A DNA stretch of 64,000 bases from Nocardioides sp. Iso805N (GTDB taxonomy: Bacteria > Actinomycetota > Actinomycetes > Propionibacteriales > Nocardioidaceae), in contig NZ_KB822576.1 of NCBI RefSeq assembly GCF_000364605.1, positions 496,001 through 560,000 on the forward strand. Reading direction: 5' to 3'. Below the pieces are notes generated by a model. It searched no databases and was not told where the DNA came from. It saw only the letters and a list, made by a program, of their open reading frames with translations. The translations under genes were made by a program, and so were the position numbers. Positions 46,412 to 53,849 of the stretch are shown here, in pieces (within the stretch, counting starts at the first letter, position 1; the number at the start of each line of letters is the position of its first letter).

Positions 46412-47983
46412 TCAATCCGAGGTGGCCGCGACGACCTCGTCACGGTAGTCGCGCACGATCGCCTCGATGATCCTGGCACCGGCGCCGAGGTCGTCCTGGC
46501 CGGGTGCGGTGGCCCGAGCCGGGCGCCGCAGCGGATCGAGGAACCGGACAAGATCGATCTCGTCGTCGATCGCGGTCGTCACCTCCAGCCAGTCCTGGTC
46601 CTCGTTCAGCGCGAGGCCCGGCCCGGGCCTGAGCAGCCCGATCGGCCGGCCGAGGACGTGGTACTCGGCGACCAGGGAGCTCAGATCACTGATCATCGCG
46701 TCCGCCGCGAGCAGGGCCGGGGTGGCATCCATCGACTCGTCGAGCACCACGTTGGGCAACTGGGCGCAGGCGACGCGGAAGTCGTCGACATGCTCCTGAA
46801 GCCCTGACGCGAGGTACTCCGGGATCAGGCGCGGGTGCGGGCGCACCACCAGACCGAGGGACGGATGCTCGGCGACGTGGCGCAAGATCGGCTCGACCAA
46901 CTCCTGGAACGTGCTGAGCCGTCGATCACCCACGAAGTGCGGGTTCCACAGGACCACGTCCTGCGTGCGCAGCGCGCGACGCAGCTCGGTGGCCTGCGCC
47001 GCCGCCACCTCGTCGGTGAGCAATCGCTCGCGCTTGGCGCTGCCCACGTAGCGGATGTGATCGGTCCCGGCGCGGCAGCACCGGGCGAAGTTCGCCACGG
47101 CACCACGACTCGGAGCGAAGATCCGCCAGGCCATGTTGTGCAGCGGCTGGTTGTGCAGCATGCCCAGGTTGACCGGATCGCCGGAGAGCGCCTGGGCATA
47201 CGGCGCGAGCACCAGCCGGACGCCCGACTCGGCGATCTCCTGCGGGCTCAGGCCGGGCGGGGTGTTCCAGCGGGCGATGTAGGGGTCTGGCACCACCAGG
47301 ACGTCGAGGTCGGCGAGTCGTCCTCGCAGCCACGCGGCGTCACGCAGCCTCACACCGCGCGAGGCGACGAAGGCCTCGACCTCCTCGCGGGGGTGCTGCT
47401 GGAAGTTCGCCGCCTCCTCCGGCACCAGCACCACATCGAGCTCCACGTCCGGGCGCTCGAGCGCAGCGCGCACGATCGAGTCCACGGCGCTCCAGACCTG
47501 GATGTGCTGCACCATCACCACGAAGCGCAGCGGCCGGGTCGGCCGGTGCACTGCGCGGATCTGCCGGGCGCGCGCCGAGGCATCCAGCTCGGTGCGGATC
47601 AGCTCCGGTGTGCCGCGCAGCCAGGAGGTGCCCGCGCCGTACGCGCTGCCGAAGCGCCGCCCGATGCTGCCGAGCATCAGGATCGTCCGAGCGTCCTGCC
47701 CAGGCTCACCCGTCACCTCGAGGCGGGCGATGGCCGGGAGCGCAGCGGCAGTCTCGGCATCCACCACCCGGGCCACCGGCGGCTCGCCATGGGGCAGCGC
47801 CAGCTCATCCCAGAGCCGGATGACGTCGCCGACCGCGTCCTCACCCGGCATCCCGCTCCTCGCGGAGAGGACCAGCTCGACCGGATCGCCGGCGCCGAAC
47901 AGTGCAAGGGCCGCGGCCAGCACACCGGCACCCGAGGCGACATCGTGGAACGGGTACTCCAGATGGATGAGGACGGCGCTCAC
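46412..47983 (-). CDS. CDP-glycerol glycerophosphotransferase-like protein
   Basis: This 523-residue protein has a GT-B-like architecture. Residues about 150-260 form an N-terminal Rossmann half (RPLRFVVMVQHIQVWSAVDSI, VLVVPDPYIAR). The C-terminal half has VVLWNPHFV, VVRPHPRLIPEYL and ADAMISDLSSLVAEYHVLGRPIGLL, the pattern of TagF/TagB-type transferases. The substrate is unknown; surface-polymer assembly is likely. The GTG start has GGAGGTGA upstream, which overlaps the fpg stop, so the two are in one transcript. Confidence 0.8.
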   Translation of the reverse strand: MSAVLIHLEYPFHDVASGAGVLAAALALFGAGDPVELVLSARSGMPGEDAVGDVIRLWDELALPHGEPPVARVVDAETAAALPAIARLEVTGEPGQDARTILMLGSIGRRFGSAYGAGTSWLRGTPELIRTELDASARARQIRAVHRPTRPLRFVVMVQHIQVWSAVDSIVRAALERPDVELDVVLVPEEAANFQQHPREEVEAFVASRGVRLRDAAWLRGRLADLDVLVVPDPYIARWNTPPGLSPQEIAESGVRLVLAPYAQALSGDPVNLGMLHNQPLHNMAWRIFAPSRGAVANFARCCRAGTDHIRYVGSAKRERLLTDEVAAAQATELRRALRTQDVVLWNPHFVGDRRLSTFQELVEPILRHVAEHPSLGLVVRPHPRLIPEYLASGLQEHVDDFRVACAQLPNVVLDESMDATPALLAADAMISDLSSLVAEYHVLGRPIGLLRPGPGLALNEDQDWLEVTTAIDDEIDLVRFLDPLRRPARATAPGQDDLGAGARIIEAIVRDYRDEVVAATSD

Positions 47984-47990
47984 CGCACCC

Positions 47991-48914
47991 TCACCTCCGG
48001 GCGGATCGCGGCGCGGGCTGGCAGACCGGACAGAAGTAGGACGACCTGTTCATGAACGCCACCCGCCGGATCAAGGTCCCACAGCGCCGGCATGGCTCGT
48101 CCTCACGGCCGTAGGCGGCCAGCGAGCGGTCGAAGTAGCCCGACTGGCCGTTGACGTTGACGTAGAGCGCGTCGAAGGAGGTGCCGCCCTGGGCGAGCGC
48201 GTCGTTCATCACCTCGCGCACGTTCGCGAGCAGCTCGAGCACGTGGGCGCGGGTCAGTCGGTTGCCCGGTCGCTCGCCGTGCAGTCGGCTGCGCCACAGT
48301 GCCTCGTCGGCGTAGATGTTGCCGACCCCGCTGATGACGGTCTGGGTCAACAGGATCCGCTTGATGCCGCTGCTCGAGCGGCGTACGCGGGTGACGAAGG
48401 CGGCCTCGTCGAACAGCTCGTCGAGCGGGTCCGGCGCGATGTGGGCGATCTCCGGCGGCAGCTCCGCTCCCCCGGCGGAGAGCGCGAGGCCACCGAACAT
48501 GCGCTGGTCGACGAAGCGCAGCTCGCTCGTCCGCCGAGCCTGTCGAGGCGCCTCGACAGGCTCGGCGTCCGACACGACAGGCTCGGCGGCCGAGAGGGTG
48601 AACCGCACCCGCAGGTGCCGCTCATCGGGTACGCCGACGGGCTGCACCAGCATCTGGCCACTCATCCCCAGGTGCGCCAGCAGGGCGTCGTCCGCCTCCG
48701 AACCAGGCGCAGCCAACGGCAGCCAGAGGTACTTGCCGCGACGCCGGGCGGCGGTGACCGTCCGCCCGGTCAGCGCCGAGGCGAAGTCGGCCGGCCCCGG
48801 TGCGTGGCGACGTACGGGGCGGGGGTGGAGGACCTCGACGGCGGAGATCGTGGCGCCCACGACGTGCCGCTCGAGGCCGGCGCGAACCACCTCGACCTCG
48901 GGCAGCTCGGGCAC
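47991..48914 (-). CDS. mutM: Formamidopyrimidine-DNA glycosylase (Fpg/MutM)
   Basis: The 307-residue product keeps the catalytic N-terminus PELPEVEVV (Pro1 after Met removal, Glu2), Lys61, the helix-two-turn-helix ([12 protein letters not shown]) and a C-terminal zinc finger ([10 protein letters not shown]...YFCPVCQ). It excises 8-oxoguanine. Residues about 109-130 ([22 protein letters not shown]) are an insertion not expected in the family; it corresponds to a palindromic DNA element at 48532-48588. The GTG start shares one base with the rnc stop (TAGTG). Confidence 0.95.
   Translation of the reverse strand: MPELPEVEVVRAGLERHVVGATISAVEVLHPRPVRRHAPGPADFASALTGRTVTAARRRGKYLWLPLAAPGSEADDALLAHLGMSGQMLVQPVGVPDERHLRVRFTLSAAEPVVSDAEPVEAPRQARRTSELRFVDQRMFGGLALSAGGAELPPEIAHIAPDPLDELFDEAAFVTRVRRSSSGIKRILLTQTVISGVGNIYADEALWRSRLHGERPGNRLTRAHVLELLANVREVMNDALAQGGTSFDALYVNVNGQSGYFDRSLAAYGREDEPCRRCGTLIRRVAFMNRSSYFCPVCQPAPRSARR
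48532..48588. repeat. Perfect 36-bp palindromic element inside fpg, plus a third arm
   Basis: Bases 48532-48567 are a perfect 36-bp palindrome with half-sites CGCCGAGCC-TGTCGAGGC. A further arm copy, CGACAGGCTCGGCGG, follows at 48574-48588. On the minus strand it is read in frame as [13 protein letters not shown] related imperfect copy lies at 6841-6876. This looks like a mobile palindromic repeat that landed in a surface loop of the protein. Confidence 0.85.
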
Positions 48915-49687
48915 TAGTCGACCGAGGACGGAGCGGGCGGCGCAGCCTGCTCGGTGAGCTCCAGGTAGGCGGTCTCCGCGGCGGCCTGCTCGGCCTCCTT
49001 CTTGGAGCGCCCGACGCCGTTGCCGTAGAGCTTGTCGCCGACCCGGACCTTGGCGGTGAAGACCTTCATGTGGTCGGGGCCCTCGCCGCTGATCACATAG
49101 TCGGGTACGCCGAGGCCACGCTCGGCGGTGATCTCCTGCAGCGACGTCTTCCAGTCCAGCCCAGCACCCATCGCCGACGCCTGCTCGATGAGCGGGTCGA
49201 AGAGCCGGTGCACGACGGCAGAGGAGACCTCGATGCCGCCGCTGAGATGGATCGCGCCGATCACCGCCTCGACGGTGTCGGAGACGATCGATGCCTTGTC
49301 GCGACCACCGGTCGCCTCCTCGCCGCGCCCCAGCTTGATGTGCCGACCCAGACCGATGCCGCGGCCGACGCCGGCGAGGGCGCGCGCGTTCACGACCGCT
49401 GCCCGCAGCTTCGCCAGCCGGCCCTCGGAGAGGTCGGGGTGGGTGCAGTAGAGAGCCTCGGTCACCACCACGCCGAGCACGGAGTCCCCCAGGAACTCCA
49501 GCCGCTCGTTGGTGGGGATGCCACCGTTCTCATAGGCGAAGGAACGGTGCGTCAGCGCAAGCTCGAGCAGCTCGGGGTCCAGGATCGGATCCCCGAGCGA
49601 TGCTCGAAGCTCGGCGTAGTTTGTCAGGAGACCAGGAAGGGTCAGAGGACCTGACGACGGTCGGCGCGGGCGCCGTACTGGCCGCAC
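48914..49687 (-). CDS. rnc: Ribonuclease III
   Basis: The RNase III domain shows the signature [16 protein letters not shown] and the second acidic site [15 protein letters not shown]-terminal dsRNA-binding domain (about the last 75 residues) ends [16 protein letters not shown]. It processes rRNA and structured RNAs. The start is uncertain: homologous sequence begins near [13 protein letters not shown], where the codon is CTG (49625-49627). Another CTG (49643-49645) overlaps the rpmF stop, and the first standard codon is the GTG used here, 46 bases inside rpmF. No good ribosome site marks any of them. Confidence 0.9.
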   Translation of the reverse strand: MRPVRRPRRPSSGPLTLPGLLTNYAELRASLGDPILDPELLELALTHRSFAYENGGIPTNERLEFLGDSVLGVVVTEALYCTHPDLSEGRLAKLRAAVVNARALAGVGRGIGLGRHIKLGRGEEATGGRDKASIVSDTVEAVIGAIHLSGGIEVSSAVVHRLFDPLIEQASAMGAGLDWKTSLQEITAERGLGVPDYVISGEGPDHMKVFTAKVRVGDKLYGNGVGRSKKEAEQAAAETAYLELTEQAAPPAPSSVD

Positions 49688-49827
49688 TCGCCGCACGCGC
49701 GGTGCGGAAGGTGCTTGGCACCGCAGGCGGGGTTCGCGCAGGTGGCCAGCGTCGGGGCGACGGCCTTCCAGGCCGAACGACGGTGACGGGTGTTGCTGCG
49801 CGACATCTTCCGCTTCGGGACAGCCAC
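49642..49827 (-). CDS. rpmF: 50S ribosomal protein L32 (zinc-ribbon form)
   Basis: This 61-residue protein has [21 protein letters not shown] and four Cys in a zinc ribbon (CANPACG ... CGECG). This is the C+ form of L32, which needs zinc. The GTG at 49825-49827 has GAGGAGA upstream. It precedes rnc, as in many bacteria. Confidence 0.96.
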   Translation of the reverse strand: MAVPKRKMSRSNTRHRRSAWKAVAPTLATCANPACGAKHLPHRACGECGQYGARADRRQVL

Positions 49828-49842
49828 TGTTATCTCCTCGTG

Positions 49843-49869
49843 AAAAAAAGTCCGAACGCCCTTGCGGGC
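49843..49869 (-). promoter_or_regulatory. Small hairpin and T7 tract in the rpmF leader
   Basis: On the minus strand GCCC-GCAA-GGGC is followed after 8 bases by seven T residues, then CACGAGGAGATAACA and the rpmF start. A T7 run is unusual at this GC content. The gap makes it a poor classical terminator; an attenuator or RNA-stability element is possible. Confidence 0.35.
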
Positions 49870-49970
49870 AACCCGGGAAGTCTAACGGGATCGGGGTGTT
49901 CGGCTCCAATCGGCCCGATCCCGGGGCGGGCACGCGGGTGGTTGCGACCCCCAGGAGTCACGACCGTTGC

Positions 49971-50516
49971 TCAGTCTTCGTCGCCCTTGAGCGAGGCGAG
50001 CCCAGCCCAGCGCGGGTCGATGGCCGCGTCGTGCGTGTGCCCCGGATCCTCCTTGAGCGAGGCACCGCACTCCTGGCACAGGCCGGGGCAGTCCTCGGAG
50101 CACAGCGGCTGGAACGGGATCTCCAGGACGATCGCGTTACGGATGGCGGTCTCGAGGTCGATGTGCTCATCGACCACGACGCTGAGGTCGTCGTCCTCCT
50201 CGTCGTCCCGTTCGGGAGCGTCGTAGAGGTAGAGCTCCTGGAAGTGGGCCTCCACCTCGTCCTCGATCGGGTCGAGGCAGCGGACGCACTCCCCCTTCAG
50301 CCCTGCGAAGGCACTGCCGGTGGCCAGGACGCCGTCCACGACCGCCTCCAGTCGCACCTCCACCTCGACCGGGTCGCCCTCGGGCACGGCGAAGACGTCG
50401 ATGCCGAGGTCCGGCGGGGCCGGCACGGTCCGGGTGTACTCACGCTGGTTGCCCGCGCGACGGCCGAGGTCGCGGGTGTCGAGGACGAAGGGACCACGAA
50501 GGTCGATGCTGCTCAC
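49971..50516 (-). CDS. DUF177 (YceD) family protein
   Basis: This 181-residue protein is encoded upstream of rpmF, as in most bacteria. It has GECVRCLDPIEDEV and a C-terminal CSEDCPGLCQECG cluster, so metal binding is likely. In plants and E. coli relatives affect 23S rRNA accumulation. The Asp/Glu-rich stretch ERDDEEDDD is a variable loop. The GTG start lies 6 bases after TAGGAT, which suggests a leaderless transcript. Confidence 0.9.
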   Translation of the reverse strand: MSSIDLRGPFVLDTRDLGRRAGNQREYTRTVPAPPDLGIDVFAVPEGDPVEVEVRLEAVVDGVLATGSAFAGLKGECVRCLDPIEDEVEAHFQELYLYDAPERDDEEDDDLSVVVDEHIDLETAIRNAIVLEIPFQPLCSEDCPGLCQECGASLKEDPGHTHDAAIDPRWAGLASLKGDED

Positions 50517-50522
50517 CCGACC

Positions 50523-50528
50523 ATCCTA
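50523..50528 (-). promoter_or_regulatory. -10 hexamer for a leaderless DUF177 transcript
   Basis: TAGGAT (minus strand) overlaps the coaD stop codon and is separated from the GTG start of the DUF177 gene by GGTCGG. It would start transcription at the initiation codon. Confidence 0.45.
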
Positions 50529-51008
50529 CGAGCGCGGGGGCAGCTTCTCCCCAAGCGCGGCGAGCACGTACGGCGGCACGAACGCCGACACGTCGCCTCC
50601 GAAGGAGGCGACCTCCTTGATCAGGCTGGAGGAGACGAACACGTTGCCGGTCGCACCGGCCAGGAAGACCGTCTCGACACCGGTGAGGTGGACGTTCATC
50701 TGCGCCATCGGCAGCTCGTATTCGTAGTCCGTCGCCCCGCGGATGCCCTTGACGATCGCGACGGCGTCGATCTCGCGGCAGAAGTCCACGATCAGACCGG
50801 TGAACCCCGCCACCCGGACGTTCGGCAGGTCGGCGGTCGCCTCGCGCAACATCGCCATCCGCTCGTCGGGCGAGAACAGCCGGTTCTTGGAGACGTTGGT
50901 GCCGGTCGCGACCACCACCTCGTCGAAGAGCCGCGCCGCCCGCCGGAAGATGTCGATGTGCCCGTTGGTCACCGGGTCGAACGAGCCCGGGCAGACGGCA
51001 CGGCGCAT
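50526..51008 (-). CDS. coaD: Phosphopantetheine adenylyltransferase
   Basis: This 160-residue nucleotidyltransferase makes dephospho-CoA from 4'-phosphopantetheine and ATP. It starts RRAVCPGSFDPVTNGHIDIF with the GH motif of the superfamily; KGIRGATDYEYELPMAQMN and FVSSSLIKEVA (ISSTxxR position) complete the active site. The ATG has GGAGGTATGAG upstream and lies 21 bases behind rsmD. The rsmD-coaD pair is common. Confidence 0.96.
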   Translation of the reverse strand: MRRAVCPGSFDPVTNGHIDIFRRAARLFDEVVVATGTNVSKNRLFSPDERMAMLREATADLPNVRVAGFTGLIVDFCREIDAVAIVKGIRGATDYEYELPMAQMNVHLTGVETVFLAGATGNVFVSSSLIKEVASFGGDVSAFVPPYVLAALGEKLPPRS

Positions 51009-51029
51009 CTCATACCTCCAGAGGTCGAG

Positions 51030-51593
51030 TCAGGGTCCGGCGTGACCGTACCAAAGCGTCGACTCGCCGTACTTCCTGCTCCGCACGTCCTCGAACGTGG
51101 CCGGCCAGGTCGGCTCGGGGCTACGGGCGGATCGCTCCACCACCACGAGCGCACCCGGCACCAGCCAGCCGTTCTCGGCCAGGGCGGCCAGGTCGGCGTC
51201 GAGCGCCTCCTCGACCAACGGGTAGGGCGGATCCAGGAAGACGATGTCGTACGGCGCCGCAGGCGACTTGGCCAGCGCCGTCGCCACCGCGGAGGTGATC
51301 ACGTTGGCCCGACCGAACCCGAGCGTCGCCGCGTTGCTGGCGATGATCCCCGCCGTCTTCTTGTCCTGCTCGACCAACGTCACCACGCCCGCGCCACGCG
51401 ACCACGCCTCCAGCCCGACGGCACCGCTGCCCGCATAGAGATCGAGGAAGCGCAGCCCCTGCAGCGAGCCGCACCACGACTCGATCGCCGAGAAGAGCGC
51501 CTCGCGCACCCGGTCGCTGGTAGGCCTGGTCTGGGCACCACGTGGTGTGGTGAGACGACGTCCGCCCGCGGTACCCCCGATGATCCGCGTCAC
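51030..51593 (-). CDS. rsmD: 16S rRNA (guanine966-N2)-methyltransferase
   Basis: The 187-residue protein begins MTRIIGGTAGGRRLTTPRGAQ, then has RPTSDRVREALFSAI. The SAM motif is FLDLYAGSGAVGLEAWSRGA, and the catalytic motif is FLDPPY. It methylates G966 of 16S rRNA. The GTG start lies 3 bases past the recG stop, so recG, rsmD and coaD form one transcript. Confidence 0.94.
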   Translation of the reverse strand: MTRIIGGTAGGRRLTTPRGAQTRPTSDRVREALFSAIESWCGSLQGLRFLDLYAGSGAVGLEAWSRGAGVVTLVEQDKKTAGIIASNAATLGFGRANVITSAVATALAKSPAAPYDIVFLDPPYPLVEEALDADLAALAENGWLVPGALVVVERSARSPEPTWPATFEDVRSRKYGESTLWYGHAGP

Positions 51594-51596
51594 GCC

Positions 51597-53849
51597 TCAG
51601 CCCTTCTCGATGTAGTCGGCTTGCACCGAGCTCTCGATCCCCGAGACCTCCCGGGCGAGCAGCGGTGCCTGGTGCAGGTGCACATCTTCGTCCAACAAGG
51701 CGTTCGCAGCAGCGCGGGCCTCGGTGATGGTGTCCTCGTCGCGCAGCACCCGCAGGTTCTCCAGGCTGGAGCGACCGCCGGACTGGGCAGCACCGAGGAC
51801 ATCGCCCTCACGGCGCTGCTCGAGGTCCACGCGAGAGAGCACGAAGCCATCGGTCGTGCTGGCGACGGCATCGAGACGCTCGCGTGCCGGCGTACCGGGT
51901 TCTGCGTGGGAGACCAGCAGGCACAGGCCGGGCAGGCCGCCGCGGCCGACCCGGCCGCGCAGCTGGTGCAGCTGGGAGACACCGAAGCGGTCAGCGTCGA
52001 CGATCACCATCGCCGTCGCATTGGCGACATCCACGCCGACCTCGATCACGGTGGTGGAGACCAGCACGTCGATGTCGCCGGCGGCGAAGGCCCGCATGGT
52101 GCGGTCCTTCTCCTCCGGTGCCAGCCGACCGTGCAGTACGGCGACCCGCAGCCCGTGCAGCGGACCCGTGGACAGGTGCTCGGCCAGCGCGACCACCGAG
52201 GCCAGCTGGGTCGGCTGCGCCTTGATCGCGTTGCCGTCCTCGTCGAGGTCGACCGCGTCGGTCTCACCCTGCTCGGAATCGTCGCCGGTGATCCGAGGCG
52301 CGACCACGTAGGCCTGGTGGCCCTTGTCGACCTCCTCGCGCAGCCGCTCCCAGACCCGGTCGATCCATTGCGGCCTCTCCGCGAGCGGCACCAACGAGGT
52401 CTGGATCGGAGCACGACCTGCCGGGAGCTCGGTCAGGGTGGAGACCTCGAGGTCTCCGAAGACGGTCATCGCCACGGTCCGCGGGATCGGCGTCGCGGTC
52501 ATCACGAGCACGTGCGGCGGCGTACCGGCCTTGTCGGTGAGCGCCGCGCGCTGTTCGACGCCGAAGCGGTGCTGCTCGTCGACCACCACCAGGCCGAGGT
52601 CGTCGAAGATCACCTGGTCCTGCAGCAGCGCGTGGGTTCCGATGATGATGCCTGCCTCGCCGATAGCGATCCGGCTCAACGGCTCCGTGCGCTGGGCCTT
52701 GGTCATCGAGCCGGTGAGCAGCTCCACCGTCGTACCGCCGCCGAGCAGCCCGCCCCCGGCCAGCTCCCCCAGCATTGCGCTGATCGAGCGGAAGTGCTGC
52801 TGCGCGAGCACCTCGGTCGGCGCGAGCAGCGCGGCCTGGCCTCCGGAGTCGACCACCCGCAGCATCGCGCGCAGCGCGACCAGCGTCTTGCCCGACCCGA
52901 CCTCGCCCTGGAGGAGGCGGTTCATCGGGTGTGGCTGCGCCAGGTCGTGCTCCAGCTGCTCCCCCACCTCCCGCTGGCCCGCGGTGAGCTCGAAGGGCAG
53001 CGTCGCGTCGAACCGCTCGAGCAGGCTCTCTCCGGCAGGATGGCTTCCTCCGGTGCGGGCCTGGGCGCCCTGCGCCATCAGAGCACGTCGGCGCCTGCCG
53101 AGGACGAGCTGCAGCGTCAACGCCTCGGCGAACCGGAACCGTCGCTGTGCCTCCTCCACCTGCTCGAAGTTCGAGGGTTGGTGGATCTGGGCGAAGGCGG
53201 TCCGCAGATCGATGATCTGGTGATCGTGACGGATCGACTCCGGGAGCACGTCCTCGATCCCGGTGACCACCTCGCGGGCGAACCTGATGGCACGCTGCAG
53301 GTCCCAGGACAGGACACCGGCCGTGAGTGGATAGATCGGGAAGACGTCGGTAAGCGCCTCGATCGTCATGGCGGCGTCCTCCGGGACGCCCTCGCCACCG
53401 GCATCGGAGGCGTCGGCGAAGAGCACCATCTGCGGGTTGGTCAGCTGCCACTGGTTGCGGAACGAACCGGCCTTGCCGATGAAGACGCCACGCGTCCCCG
53501 GCGCGAGCCGGGCGGCGTTCCACTCTGCGATGTGCTTGCGCTTGGCGAAGAAGGTCATCGACAGGCGCGGACCGTCGGTCTGCAGCATCGTCTCGACACG
53601 GTACGCCGGACGCCCCGTCCGACGGTCGGTGTAGCTCGCCATCCGGGTGCCCACGATCTCACCGAGCACGGTGAGCATGAGGCCCTCCTGCAGCTCGGAG
53701 ACCTGGGTGAGCTTGGCCGTGTTGAGGTAGCGCCGCGGGAAGTGGTGGAGGAGATCGCCGACCGTACGCAGGCCGAGCCCACTCACGATCCTCTCTGCTT
53801 TCTTGTTGTCGCCCAGGACGGACTGGACGGGCGATTCAAGCGTGATCAC
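51597..53849 (-). CDS. recG: ATP-dependent DNA helicase RecG
   Basis: This is a 750-residue superfamily 2 helicase. The N-terminal wedge domain carries an OB-fold (about 50-150). The helicase core has RLLQGEVGSGKTLVAL (Walker A about 316-323), VVVDEQHRFGVEQR (DEQH box), TATPIPRT and a second RecA-like domain ending in VGRGGLPGLCLL. It rescues stalled forks and Holliday junctions. The GTG start overlaps the stop of the FakA-like gene by 4 bases (GTGA). Confidence 0.96.
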   Translation of the reverse strand: MITLESPVQSVLGDNKKAERIVSGLGLRTVGDLLHHFPRRYLNTAKLTQVSELQEGLMLTVLGEIVGTRMASYTDRRTGRPAYRVETMLQTDGPRLSMTFFAKRKHIAEWNAARLAPGTRGVFIGKAGSFRNQWQLTNPQMVLFADASDAGGEGVPEDAAMTIEALTDVFPIYPLTAGVLSWDLQRAIRFAREVVTGIEDVLPESIRHDHQIIDLRTAFAQIHQPSNFEQVEEAQRRFRFAEALTLQLVLGRRRRALMAQGAQARTGGSHPAGESLLERFDATLPFELTAGQREVGEQLEHDLAQPHPMNRLLQGEVGSGKTLVALRAMLRVVDSGGQAALLAPTEVLAQQHFRSISAMLGELAGGGLLGGGTTVELLTGSMTKAQRTEPLSRIAIGEAGIIIGTHALLQDQVIFDDLGLVVVDEQHRFGVEQRAALTDKAGTPPHVLVMTATPIPRTVAMTVFGDLEVSTLTELPAGRAPIQTSLVPLAERPQWIDRVWERLREEVDKGHQAYVVAPRITGDDSEQGETDAVDLDEDGNAIKAQPTQLASVVALAEHLSTGPLHGLRVAVLHGRLAPEEKDRTMRAFAAGDIDVLVSTTVIEVGVDVANATAMVIVDADRFGVSQLHQLRGRVGRGGLPGLCLLVSHAEPGTPARERLDAVASTTDGFVLSRVDLEQRREGDVLGAAQSGGRSSLENLRVLRDEDTITEARAAANALLDEDVHLHQAPLLAREVSGIESSVQADYIEKG

